Positions 23,423 through 35,180 of a stretch of 64,000 bases of DNA are shown piece after piece (position 1 is the first letter of the stretch; each line of letters opens with the position of its first letter). Origin of the DNA: Perilla frutescens (lineage: Eukaryota > Streptophyta > Magnoliopsida > Lamiales > Lamiaceae); contig BRKX01000010.1 in assembly GCA_026008535.1 (NCBI GenBank), positions 26,670,001-26,734,000 on the forward strand, given 5' to 3'. A program made the translations under genes and the position numbers. The notes under the pieces are model-generated. The model had not been told where the DNA came from, did no database searches, and saw nothing but the letters and a program-made list of their open reading frames with translations.

Positions 23423-26400
23423 CATGGCCGTCTAAGAGGGTGTGCAAGGTGAGCTTTCGCATAGGGCTTCACAATTTTTGAGGCCTAAAAAAATCTATTT
23501 AATATACCTTATTTATTTTTTTAATAAAATAAATTATCTCTATTCTCTTCTAATACCTAATACAAATATCGAGATTTTCAAGTTTCAACTTCCAACACAA
23601 ATATTATTCATCTTTAATTTTCCAACTTTTCATCTTCATTCATAATTATTCTCTTTTAATTACCGTTGGATTTTTCTCAATAAAAGAGCTTCTTATCTTT
23701 TTTATGAGATACTCATAATCTCATTCTCATATCAAACTGCGTCTGCAATATAATTCTACTGTCTACAGACTAAAAAAACAAAACTCTCGCCCAGTAAAAC
23801 TAAATTTTACACTTGATCCAATAATTTTGGACCAAAATCTCTGTAGTCTATACGATTTGAATATTTGATGATTTGCCCAATTAGAATTTTGATCTAATCC
23901 TCTGCTGACACCAACATCGGTGTCCGGTGACTTCGATTTTCTCTCTCTGTCATCGGCGCTCTGCTTCCAGCCTCTGGTGTTGCACAAATCGCTGCTAATT
24001 CTCTGCGGTTTTACTTCTCAAATCTCACCGCGGCAGTCGGTGACTTTTTCATTCCTTGGTAAATTCTTATTCTGTGGCCTTTAAATCTTTGGTTTTTAAG
24101 CAGAGCCATTCCTTTAACTTCTTATTCTGTGGCATTTTCCATTCCTTCGCTGCTAATGATTGTTGTTTTGTTAATTTGGTTTTTAATATTTTGGAGGTTT
24201 TCGAATTCAATGCTTATTATATGTTGTGTATTATTGGAAATTTCAGTTAAGAGATGATGATTTGGATTTGGATAATCAATAATGGATTAATGTGCATCTT
24301 AGATAGGTGGAAAAAACTTGGTGTTTGTGGCTGAAAATCATGCTAAGGAATTATATTTTATACAGAGCAGTAGTCAGTAGAGATGGAGAATTATATTATC
24401 TGATTTTGATTTTTTTTATCAAGGCTGGAGAATTGATGGCAATTGGCGAGTGGCGAGCATCGATTATTTGATTTGAATTTCTTAGTTCCTTTCAGGTTGT
24501 TTCAATCCTTTTTTGTTGAACTTTTTAAACCCTTGCTTTGAGTTTTGATTATTTTGTTATGCCTCCTAAAACTAGAAAATTTGAGTCTGGATATAAAAAA
24601 TGCATGAAAAAGAAAAAAGTTGAAGAATTAATTGAGTCACAAAGAGGAGCTCTTGATAGATTCATTAGAAAAGATTCACAAGTTGATGTCGAAAATATTA
24701 CTGTTGAAAATGAGAATGATAATGTCGATGTCGAAAATGAGAATGAGAATGAAAATGAGAATGAGAATGTGGAAAATATTACTGTTGAAAATGAAAATGA
24801 TAATGTTGATGTCGAAAATGATAATGAGAATGTGGAAAATATTACTGCTGAAAATGAGAATAATAATATTGATGTCGAAAATGAGAATGAAAATGTAAAT
24901 GATAGTTACCTTGAGATATATGATCCAAGAAAGTGGGATAGTCTTGATGCTAAAATGATTGATTTATTAGTGAAAAATGATCCTAAAAGAGATTTAACTA
25001 TTGTAAAAGGTCCCAAAGATAAATTTTCTAGGCGATTTAATGCTAACTTGTATGCTAGAGTTTTATCAAATGGTGAAAAAGTTGATAAAGAATGGCTTGT
25101 TTATTCGAAAGAGCTTGACAGAGTCTTTTATTTTTGTTGTAAAATATTCAAAAAGGGACATGGAAAAGGTTTATTAGCAAATGAAGGTTTTATGGATTGG
25201 ACACACATTGGCTTAAGAATTAGAGAACATGAGACAAACATGGACCATGTTAAAAATATGACTACTTGGTATGATTTACGTTTAAGGTTTCAATAATCAA
25301 ACTATTGATAAAGTGGCTCAAAAACAAATAGAGAATGAAAAAGATCACCGGAAAGCAGTTTTGCTAAGAATCATTTCAATAGTAAAATTTTTAGGCAAAC
25401 ATAATTTAGTGTTTCGTGGAACTAATGGAAGATTGTATCAAAACAGTAATGGTAATTTCTTAAGCTTAATTGAAATATTGGCAGAGTTTGACCCCGTTAT
25501 CAAAGAACACGTTAGACGCATTACAAATGAAGATATGCACTTCCATTATCTTGGTCATAACATCCAAAATGAATTAATACTTGTGCTTGGTACTGCCATC
25601 AAGACTAAAATTATTAAGAAAATAAAACAAGCAAAATATTTCTCAGTCATTCTTGATTGTACCCCCGATGTAAGCCACCACGAGCAGATGTCTTTGATTT
25701 TAAGATATGTGGATGTCTCTTTAAATCATGCTACCATTGATGAATCTTTTTTAGGATTTTTGAATGTGAATGATATAACTGGCCAAGGACTTTTTAACGC
25801 TTTACAAAAAGAGTTGCAAAATCTTGATCTTGATATATTTGATGTGCGAGGCCAAGATTATGATAATTGATCAAATAAGAAACGAAAACATCAAGGAGTA
25901 CAAAAGAAACTTTTAAACATAAATTTTAGAGCTTTTTATACTCCTTGTGGTTGTCATAGTTTAAACTTGACATTATGTGAGATGGCTAACTCTTGTGTTA
26001 AAGTTGGAGATTTTTTTGGAACTATAAATCGCATTTATACGATTTTTACATATTCTACCAAAAGATGAAAATTTTTAAAAGATAATGTGAAAGGATTGAC
26101 TCCTAAGCAACTTGTTGGGAGAGTCGAGTAGATTATATTAAAGCTATAAGGTTTCAAATGTTAGATATACGTGAGGCTTTACTTCAAGTAGGAGAAAATG
26201 ATAATGATTCTAAGATAAGAAGTGAAGTGAAATCCTTAGCAAATAATGAGCTTGGTGATTTTGAATTTTTTTATTTCAATAATCATTTGTTTTGAAATAT
26301 TATGTGCAATTAATGTGGTTAGCAAGCTCCTATAATCAAAGAACATATTTATTGATGTTGCCATTGAAAAAAAAAAGAATTGATTTCCTATTTTGAGAAG

Positions 26401-27311
26401 TATAGAGAAACTGGATTTTATGATGCTCTAGATAATGCTAAGAAAATTGCCATTGAAATGAATATTGATCCGATATTTCCTAAGAGGCATGAAATTCGAA
26501 GAAAAAAACATTTTGACAAGAATTCAAATTCATCATCTGCTATTGCACTATCTGTTGAGGAATCATTTAGAGTTAATTATTTTCTTTATATTGTTGATCA
26601 AGCAATATCTTCTCTTAAAAACAGGTTTGAGCAATTTCAAAATTATGAAAAAATATTTGGTTTTTTTTGTTTACTTCTAACAAGTTGCAGTCATTGGATA
26701 ATATGAGTTTGAAGTCCTGTTGTATTCATTTTGAAAATACACTTAAACATAATGAGCACTCTGATGTTGATGGGAATGAGTTATTTGTGGAGTTAAAGTT
26801 ACTTAGAGAAATATTGACTGAAGATAATATATGACCCCCTGATATTTTGAAGTTTTTGAAAGGTTTAGATTGTTTTCCTAATATAATTATTATCGCATAT
26901 AGAATTTTATTAACTATTCATGTTACTGTTGGATTTGCAGAAAGAAGCTTTTCAAAATTGAAGTTGTTGAAGTCATATCTACGTTCGACAATGTCACAAG
27001 AAATACTTAATGGATTGACGATGATAGCTATAGAAAATGATATTTTGGAAAAGATTGAATATGAAGATTTAATTAATGAATTTTCTTCAAAGAGTGCTAG
27101 AAGAGTATCACTTTTTATGTAAAATTATAGAAGACTCATATTTGCTTAAGGTTGTATTGAGAATATTATCAACACTAAAAATACAATATTTTGAATTTTT
27201 AGTGTTTCTAACAATATTACTCTAATTATAAAAATTATAACATTTTTTTTTATTTTAGGGCCTAATTTTTATTATTTGCACAGGGCCTACAAAATCATTG
27301 AGACGACCCTG
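23423..27311 (+). mobile_element. hAT-like DNA transposon (3.9 kb) inside the gypsy LTR
   Basis: The left end CATGGCCGTCTAAGAGG and the right end (reverse complement CAGGGTCGTCTCAATG) are imperfect terminal inverted repeats. An 8-bp duplication tatatata flanks both sides (23415-23422 and 27312-27319), the hAT hallmark, though it lies in a TA-rich site. Inside is a decayed transposase of the ZMYM/TTF-finger type. The arms near the ends carry GAGGCCTA/GGGCCTA text, typical of this plant group. Confidence 0.88.
24559..27122 (+). pseudogene. hAT transposase, zinc-finger/DUF4371-like type, broken by stops
   Basis: Opening at MPPKTRKFESGYKKC, the reading frame carries an acidic Asn/Glu repeat (residues about 45-112, VENENDN/VDVENEN units), then PRKWDSLDAKMIDLLV, the TTF-like finger context (VFYFCCKIF, GFMDWTHIGLRIREHE), and after a stop at 25294-25296 the DUF4371-type core (YFSVILDCTPDVSHHEQMSL). 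Further stops and frameshifts occur around 25868, 26066 and 26300. The C-terminal hAT dimerisation region is still readable at 26847-27122 (AERSFSKLKLLKSYLRSTMS). This family mediates cut-and-paste transposition; this copy cannot make a full protein. Confidence 0.85.
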
Positions 27312-27650
27312 TATATATATATCGGGGTTTATTGAGTTATATTCATGCTTCTTGATTCACGTTTATTTCCGCATATGAAGAGGCTTGAGCGTGTTGATTC
27401 TGTTTAATCGCTTTGACCTATGAATGAGTCTTTGTTGGTATCTGATCATCCAGCCTTATCCCGCTTATTATATTTTGCAAAGTTTAACTCCTTTTTGACC
27501 AAGTAAATCCGAGAGTTATTGTCTATCTTTTGAAATCATATCCCTATTCGTAAATCTTTCCTTGTTAATCTTTCGCTTATTGTATTAATCCCTTGATTAA
27601 CACCCCGTCCCCATTAATTAATCCCCCTCTCGGGACCGGGCTATTACAGA

Positions 27651-27665
27651 TGGTATCAGAGCAGG
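27651..27665 (+). other. Primer binding site for initiator-Met tRNA (gypsy element)
   Basis: TGGTATCAGAGCAGG lies two bases after the LTR end TTACA. TGGTATCAGAGC is complementary to the 3' end of plant tRNA-iMet, the usual primer of plant LTR retrotransposons. It also fixes the element orientation as plus strand and 27648 as the LTR boundary. Confidence 0.92.
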
Positions 27666-28212
27666 TTTGCAACTTTGCAGACCTGTATCTTTGTTAGATA
27701 AGATAAGTGCTTTTGTGTATATGAATTGTTCTATGATAGTTAAAGCAACAACCCACAGCTTGCCATCACCCTCGTATCTTCAACCAAAAATCAAGGTATG
27801 ATAGTGTAGAGATTTTAGATTTTGGATTCATGATTTTTGGAAATACAGGAAATGAAAGATTTGATCAAGCTAAAGAAGTTACTTTCATATCCTTTTATGG
27901 ATATGGGAAAATCCGTGAGAATGAAATTCAGAGTAAAAAGTGTTCGGGTAAGACAATTTCTAAAATGAAAAGTTTGTGAAAAAGAGTTCTTACTCAATCC
28001 CAAGGTTTAATTCATTCTCAAAATTTTTATCTAAAGAAAAGGTAAATATTTCTACTCAAGATTATGGGTATCAAAATGTTTGATAAATGTCTACTGCTTT
28101 AAGGATCTATGCATGCAAGATAAAGTAGTATGAATCTAGACTAATATGTGAACTCAGGAGAACCTTAGGTCTCCCTTAAATGATATATGCTGATTAAGCT
28201 ACCTATTTTTAG

Positions 28213-28969
28213 ATGGTTAAGCGTCGGCTGACAGCTAAGAAGAGTGTGCCTCTTTTCCGCCCCGTGCAAGAGAGGATTGAAAGGTTTAGAAAGGAGACTT
28301 GGGATGGAAACGAGCAGTTGCTATCCTTCATGGCAAGGTATCTAGAGAAATGGGCATGGGCAAACGGTTTTGGAGGAGCACCAGGAAGCGTGTCAGACTT
28401 GGAGACATGCATTCACATGTGTGAGCATGCACCTTTCGCCTGGACACACGATGTATCGCATTCTGCAAAGCACCATCACCCGTGATCCCAAGACGTATGC
28501 TAAGGTCAGAAACCTGACTGAATTCTCCTCAGCCCTGATGACTCGTTTGGTGACAGAATTTGGCCAAGTGAATGCTCTTGCTGAGCAGCAGGCTGCCGAA
28601 CAAAACCCCTCCCTGGTGGTGGATCTGGAACTTCAAAGGGCGACTCTGGACAGTCCCCCTAGATTCTGGATACCTCGCTCCTATTCTGCAGGAACCTCTA
28701 AAGCGGGACCCTCGAATGTCAGAGTCGTGAATCATTCTGAGTCTCTATTTTCCTGCACTCCTCAAGTGCATCAGTGGCCCCCTGCATATCATATGTTTGT
28801 ACCTCTGGATCTGGGATAGTGTATGCCCCATCAATTCCCCGAAGGAAGTGTGAGGAAGTTTGTGAATATGGAGAAAGATGAAGATGAGGAAGAAGAGCCG
28901 GAGGAAGAAGGCGAGGAGGAAGTGAGGTCACCTTGCAAAGGAAAGGGAAAGGGTCCGGCGCGTAGCTAA
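28213..28969 (+). pseudogene. Extra ORF between PBS and gag of the gypsy element, frameshifted
   Basis: An ORF opens at MVKRRLTAKKSVPLFRPVQE and reads to about CEHAPF (near 28430), where coding shifts to another frame (GHTMYRILQSTITRDPKTYA onward). That frame has one stop (28817-28819) and continues through MPHQFPEGSVRKFVNMEKDE to a very acidic segment (EDEEEEPEEEGEEE) and a basic end (CKGKGKGPARS), stopping at 28967-28969. Joined, it would be about 250 aa. I do not recognise the family. It lies where some plant gypsy elements carry an additional ORF ahead of gag. It has one frameshift and one nonsense codon. Confidence 0.6.
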
Positions 28970-29301
28970 GGTTTTAGAAGGAGGTATAGGGCGTAGATGT
29001 TAGGACGCCTCGATGTTTAGTCCGTTTCTCTGCTTATCTAAATGTTATTCTGTTTCAATCTACAAGACTCTGATAGTGGCGGTATTTTCAAAAGACCACC
29101 CTATCGCAGATGTAACTTAATCTTTTCATATTAAGTTGATGCTAAAGTCCTCTTAAGGAGGCAATTTTCTCGTATTCTCGATGTTGTTAAATTCCCGTTT
29201 TGAATGAGTTTTTCCGAGTTAAATGAAGACCTTATCGAGAGGCATTTATGCTTTATGCGTAAATAATATCGAGCATCGCTAATAGTTAGTTCTTTAGAAT
29301 T

Positions 29302-30269
29302 CCGCCAAGAAGAAGACAAGTCGAAGAAGAAGGAGAGAACGAACAAGGAAACGAGCCAGTACTAAATCCTGGCCCAAGAGCTGAAAACGTGTTTCTTAAA
29401 CACAACCCTCCATCTTTCAATGGTTTAGGAGATCCTATGGACGCCGAGAAATGGGTTCGCTCCTTAGAGTGAATTTTTGATTTTATAGCTTGTTCGGAAG
29501 AGGAGAAACTTAGCTGTGCCCTTTTCATGCTTACGGATGATACAAATTACTGGTGAGAATCCGTTAGAAGAACGATAACTCCTGAGCAGTGGACGGAATA
29601 TGGATGGGAAGATTTCAAACATGACTTGTATCAAAAGTACATCCCGAATTGCTATCGAGAGGCAAAGAAAATAGAGTTCTGGAACCTAAGACAAGGAAAG
29701 AAGATGGTGTCGGAGTACGATAGAGAGTTCAACCAGTTATCGAGGCATGCTCCACATTTAGTGGACTCAGATGGGAAAAAGGCAAGTAAGTTCAAGAAGG
29801 GACTTAGGCCCAAGATTGGCATAACACTCTCTAGACAAGAGGACATTTCATATGCTCAAACATTAGCCAAAGCCTTAAGCATCCAAGTCATCCTCTCTCG
29901 TGAGAAAGTGCAATCTCCTCAGCCAGCCAACAATCCGAAAGAGAAGAGAAAGTAGGAAGGAGAGATGATAGAGGAAATAAATCCCATTGGAGCAGAAAAT
30001 TAGAGTTACCTCCATATCAGCCTGACCTCACCCCTGGATTGAGAGCGTGTCTAAAGTGTAGAAGGACACGCCCTGGAGTTTGTCAGATGAATCAGACTGG
30101 GTGTTACAACTGTGGGGAAGAGGGACACTTCATGAGGGAGTGTCCTAAAGGAAATAACAGACGCCCCAAACGCCATAGCAACCCCAGTACCCGCAGCCGT
30201 TGCAACAATTCTCGGGAAATCAGCCAAGGCTTCAGCAAGGAGGATCTCAAGGACAGAGACCGGGAATAA
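29302..30269 (+). pseudogene. Gypsy gag with Retrotrans_gag domain and zinc knuckle, broken
   Basis: The frame runs HNPPSFNGLGDPMDAEKWVR, WEDFKHDLYQKYIPNCYREA, FWNLRQGKKMVSEYDREFNQ and ALSIQVILSREKV, the conserved spacing of plant gypsy Retrotrans_gag domains. Two in-frame TGA codons (29470-29472 and about 29554-29556) and a frameshift near 29955 break it. The last part, in another frame, holds the CCHC zinc knuckle CYNCGEEGHFMRECP (about 30099-30143). Protease, reverse transcriptase and integrase are absent; sequence changes abruptly after 30269. Confidence 0.85.
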
Positions 30270-30273
30270 AAAA

Positions 30274-31000
30274 TGATTATCATGTTAAATCTTAAAATTG
30301 GATTTTTAATCTGACATGATAATAAAGGTTGAGTAGTACGGCTCATGGATAAGTAATTAATTAAATTGAGTTGTCAGTATACTCGATTTAATTAATGGAC
30401 ATTCGATATCTTAAACATGGAGAATTAATTGAGTTGAAGAAGTCATATCCATAAATATGGAATTAGAGTGGTAGTGCAATATTAATTCTTTAGTTGATTG
30501 AATTAATATTAATAGACTTAAGTTATGTGTGGACTAGACATGTGAACTTAAGCTTGTTGGAGGCCAAACCCTAATTTTCTTCTAGATCCCTGTTGTAGCC
30601 TATATATACCTTATGAAGGGAGAAGAAAAACCATAGCCACCAAGACATGTAATTTTCAAAATCCTCTCTCCCAAAAAGATAGATTTTCAAAAATTTAGGT
30701 AACGGATTCTTCGTCTCCAAGTTTCTACAAGGTCTAGAAGATCGTCGTCTACACGACGTCTGGATCCAGGTTGGGTCATACAATAGAAGATCATGAAGTG
30801 GATAACATGAATAATAGAGGAGTTGTAGATTTTATATCTATATTTTCTCAACAGTGTCTCTCCGATGGTAAGGTAATCGATAATCTCAATTTTATGCTGC
30901 ATATGAGATTTAGATTCGATTTTAGCATGCAATGAGATGTGGAATCGTTTTGATCAAAATATTTTATTCAATCAACATACATACAAAGGATCCCCAGTTC
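30274..31000 (+). mobile_element. Possible solo LTR or LTR fragment of a Copia-like element
   Basis: The block opens TGATTATCATGTTAAATC right after the broken gag, has a TATA-like CTATATATACC (about 30600), then leader-like text and CTGGATCCAGGTTGGGTCAT, followed by GGATCCCCAGTTCCATCA near 30987-31004. The layout is that of a Copia-type LTR with promoter. I could not fix the 3' terminus or a 5-bp target duplication, so both the limits and the classification are inferred. Confidence 0.4.
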
Positions 31001-31041
31001 CATCATTTTCATGATTCAATGAAATTAAATTTTGATTAGGG

Positions 31042-32254
31042 TAAATTGCCTTAAAATACATAAACTTTGGGGCGTTTTTGGTTTTTCACACATTTTAAAA
31101 AATATAATTTTAATAACATGAACTTAGCCCTTGTTTGGTTTTTCACATGATTTTCGAATTCTGACCAATTGAATCTGACATGGCAGCTGGAGATGCCATG
31201 TGTACATCTACGTGAATACCAAATTGCCTTAAAATACACAAACTTTGGACTGTTTTTTTTTCACCAAGAATTAAAAAATATCAATTTTAGGTTTTTTTTT
31301 TTGCTTTTTTTGTGTAATATAGAAAACTCATCAATTATTACTATAAAGATGTTATAGTAGACATTGTGAAATATTTTGAATTTTCTTAGTTCATGCAATA
31401 TATAAAATTCAGGTTCGAAAAAATTAAATAAAATAACTATCAGACCTTTTTATTTCTTTATTTGAAGAAAAACTATAAAAATATGACTTAAGCTAGTGTA
31501 ATGATATAAATAATTGAATTCTAAATACAACGTATCGTATATGTTGATGAATAATATTACACAATCAATCAATTAAGTTAACAAATAAATTGATCACGTA
31601 GAAACTACATATTAATTTTTCATATATGTTTAATAGCATCTTTTGATATAACTTTATATGTTAGATAATCTCAAATAATTTTATAATTGAACATTTCCAT
31701 TTATATTAATTGTTGAACAAATTCTTAATTCGTCTATTTTATTATTGTTTAAACCTTTTAATAATATAAATATGTAACGACTCCAATTTTTCCAAACTTC
31801 ATAATGATAAATGTGCACATCATACACACCTAAAGTCATAGTATAATTTTGTGCATATGAAATGAATTACATAAGATAAAAAAGATCACAATTGTCAAAT
31901 GATGTTGATTAAAATTTATATCTTGTTCGATAATTAATTTTGAAAAATATAAAGTGAAGTATTCATATTACGTTTGCCACATTATAAAAAAAAGTAAAAA
32001 AATAATCTAAAATTAGTCTTTTTTTTTAACTTGTGAAAAAACAAAATCAACTCAAAGTTCATGTATTTGAAGACAAGTTGGTGTCCACGTAAATGTACAC
32101 GCGGCAGTCTCCGGCTGCCACTTCAGATTCAACTTGCCGGAATTTGAAAATCATATGAAAAACCAAACAAGGGCTAAGTTCATGTTATTAAAATTACATT
32201 TTTTAAAACATGTGAAAAACCAAAAACACCCCAAAGTTTGTGTATTTTAAGGCA

Positions 32255-32258
<4 letters not shown>
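31042..32258. mobile_element. Non-autonomous element with long (~170 bp) terminal inverted repeats
   Basis: The left arm begins TAAATTGCCTTAAAATACAT and includes AAACTTTGGGGCGTTTTTGG, TTAGCCCTTGTTTGGTTTTT and CATGATTTTCGAATTCTGAC. The right arm (about 32050-32258) is its reverse complement with scattered changes. The arms pair over about 170 bp or more; the core of about 0.85 kb is AT-rich and non-coding. Long arms suggest a Mutator-like or fold-back element. The right end abuts an (AT)n tract, so no target duplication could be set. Confidence 0.8.
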
Positions 32259-32288
<30 letters not shown>

Positions 32289-32889
32289 GTGTGGTTATAT
32301 AAAAATAACCCCTTGTGTGAGAAATGAGAACAAATCTCACACCACAAATCCATACAAAATAAACGGTCTAGATCAATCCAACCACCCGGTGGCAAAACTG
32401 TAAATAATACACATATGAAAAAAACCGCCAATTCATTAAGGGTATTTTCGGAACAAATTTAAAAAATTAACACACGATAGCTATATTCACGAAAAATAAA
32501 GTCACGTCCCTTCAAAACTGAAAACTTCATCACAGACGCAAAAGAAGAACAAAAACCGAGAAACCAAACATTCAAATCTAGGGTTTTCATTGTTAATAAC
32601 GAGAATCGACGAAGAAGACGACATTGCTGTGGAAGAAAATCAACGAAGAAGCAGAAACTCGTGAAGAAATTATGGCTGGAAGCAAAAAAATGGTTCAAAC
32701 TTCGAAAAAAGGTAATATTACAGAAATTAATCGAGATTTTTTTTTTCATTCGAGTTCAATATTTCGCAAAAGATGAATAAAGTTGAAATAATTAGCATGC
32801 ACTTTGAATCTACATTATATCCGTTTAATTCAAAGTAGACATTGATGATATGACTAAATAAATGCAGAGAGCTTCGATTTTGAGTAGAA

Positions 32890-33435
32890 GTTCATTCTCC
32901 TGGTTAATTTAAAGTTGTAATTTGTTCTTTATTTAATTTTGAGTACAAATTCCATCCTCCTGAATGATAACCAAACATAAGGAATAGAGCATATATTTTG
33001 TTCATCATTAGCATCGAGCCTGACCTTCGTTAGCATTTCATATACATAACTAATCCTGTTCTGCTCTGTTTCATTTTGAATATAAATTGATCATCTTAAA
33101 TTAAACAATAAATAGTGCATATATTTTGTATACCATCAGCATCGAGTTTGGCTTTCATTAGCATTATATATATATATATAACAGTGTGTTTCTGTTTCAT
33201 TTTGAGTATAAAATCATAATATTAAATTAAATAATGAATAAAGCATATATGTTGTACACCATTAGCATCGAGTCTGGCTTTCCTTAGCATTACATATACA
33301 TAATTGTAACTGTTTGATTCTATTTCATTTTGAGTATATATTCATATTCTTAAATAAATAATGAATAGAGCATAGATGTTGTACATAATTAGCATTCACT
33401 CTGGCTTTCGTTAGCGTTACATATGCATATATGTG
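32890..33435 (+). repeat. ~127-bp tandem repeat, four units, in ULP intron 1
   Basis: The core TTAGCATCGAGTCTGGCTTT (with variants) starts near 33007, 33134, 33261 and 33388, each followed by TTAGCATTACATATAC-like text and TTTCATTTTGAGTATA. The unit is about 127 bp and the copies are diverged. All lie between exon 1 and exon 2 of the protease gene. Confidence 0.8.
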
Positions 33436-35029
33436 TGTTGATCAGTCTTTCATACTGTTATTCATATAGTTATCTGTTTCAGCTAACAAAGCTTTTATTT
33501 GTTACTAATTGTTATAATTTCTACTATTATTTGCAGAAGATCAAAGCAAACGAAAATCAACAGAGGAAGATCAAGAAAATATAGAAGAGCTAATTGCACA
33601 GGAAAGAAGAATGAAAAGATGCCATGAAAAACAAGTTGAAGTTGCTCCAGAGGAGGAAATACATGAAAAACAAGTTGAAGTTGCTCCAGAGGAGGAAATA
33701 CAAGATCAAACACAAACTGCAGATGATGCTGATGATGAAGCCACATGCAGCGAAGACAGTGATGATAATTCATCAGATAATTCAAGACTTAGTAAGCGTT
33801 TACCTACTCTCAAGATGAGGACACCTCCAAAAGCTCTTGCTCATGCTATAGAGCAAATGAACCCAGAACAAAAGAAAGCGGTTGAAGAATTAGGCTTTGG
33901 AAGCATACTAAAATTCAGAATCAATGCAGTACCGCAGAAGCTTGCTTATTGGTTGCTGGAAAACCTTGATACACAAAGCAGGGAGATAAAACTAAACAAT
34001 GGTAGAAGGCTGCATTTTGATGCTGAGGATGTACGTGTCATACTTGGATTCCTAAGAGGACCGAGAAAGATAGTAAAGATGAAGAGAAGTGAACCATGCA
34101 ATTTTGTAAATGTCTTCAGGGATAAAATGGGCAAAGGATACAACAGAATTTCAGTTGCAAATGTTCATGATAAGACACTCGTTGAACTTTCTGGTGGGAA
34201 GTGGTTCTGAAGACTGTTCATGGTACTGCTTACAAGCTGTCTCGTCGAGAGTTCAGGGAATGGATATCTTTTCCCCCAGCTTTTGCATTACTTTGATGAT
34301 GTTGACAGTGTAATCAACTATGACTGGTGTGAATATGCTGTGAGGTGCTTGGTGGACACTACAACAAAGTGGTAACAACACAAGCACAGATACTTTACAG
34401 GGCCAATCCTCTTTCTAGTGGTAAGCATAAAAAACTAAGTTTTAGCATCCTTATACATCTATGCTAGCATATTTCTACATCTACGTTAGCATTCATCTAC
34501 TTGTTTGTTAGCATATTTTATCAAAATCCAACATAACTTCATTTACTTGTTCTTATCCTATTTAACAGATGTTTTATGTGGACCGAGTGGAGTCGTTCAA
34601 TAGAGAAATCCCAAGGTCTCTGCCAGCATTCGACGGGTGGAGATTTACAGATTTAATAATGAGACAGTCAGAAGAGATAGCAGCTGGAGGTTTTGAAGGA
34701 GGATACCCATGCCCATGATACGGTATGGTTGATTACATCAATGATAACCCACACCTATTTGCTGAGGAAGAGATAAAGCCGCCTGTAAAGGCTACTGATT
34801 AGCCAGATCCTAGCAATGTAGCACATGCAGAGAGTAGGCAACCATCTGCCACTGCTGCTGATTACGCAGACGAGATGATGAATACAGCGAGGATCATGAC
34901 AGATGCCATGGTAAGACTACTGGGATTGATTGAAGGAGCACCGAACATGTTTGAAAATCTATTTTTCAAGAAAACATCAGAGACAGTGCAGAATCTTCTT
35001 CTGCGAAAGCCTATGTCATCAACAGAAAG

Positions 35030-35180
35030 AGAAGACTGTGCAGGAGACAAAGACTGTGGAGGAGACAGAGACTATGGAGGAGATAGAGAAAGCTGACGAG
35101 GGCAGCTTGAAAGAGAATATGACTGTGGAGGAGATAGAGAAAGCTGACGAGGGCAGCTTGAAAGAAAATAAGGCAACATA
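35030..35180 (+). repeat. Short tandem duplication inside ULP exon 3
   Basis: The unit ACTGTGGAGGAGATAGAGAA ... GGCAGCTTGAAAGA (about 57 bp) occurs twice in a row (about 35064-35177), preceded by shorter partial copies (GAGACAAAGACTGTGGAGGA). It encodes Glu/Lys-rich text in one frame, so it expands a low-complexity acidic region. Confidence 0.75.

Larger units (their letters stand above)
20495..27648 (+). mobile_element. Ty3/gypsy-like 5' LTR (~3.0 kb net), interrupted by two younger transposons
   Basis: The LTR opens TGTAACATCCCAGATTTTCG (20495) and closes GGGCTATTACA (27648), giving TG...CA ends with TGTAA/TTACA inverted pentamers. A TATA-like CTATAAATAGG sits at about 21196-21206. Two nested insertions, a Stowaway MITE (23077-23348) and a hAT element (23423-27311), each with their target duplication, account for about 4.17 kb, leaving about 2.98 kb of LTR. 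Two bases after the LTR end lies a tRNA-iMet primer binding site. No matching 3' LTR is visible in the window, so the element is truncated. The family call rests on the downstream gag. Confidence 0.82.

Noticed and set aside
24632..24898. Met/Arg/Lys-rich open frame on the plus strand
   Set aside because: It is the out-of-frame reading of the GAAAATGAGAAT minisatellite inside the hAT transposase gene.
28719..29528. Minus-strand ORFs in the gypsy internal region
   Set aside because: Antisense readings of the acidic tail ORF and gag; no motif support.
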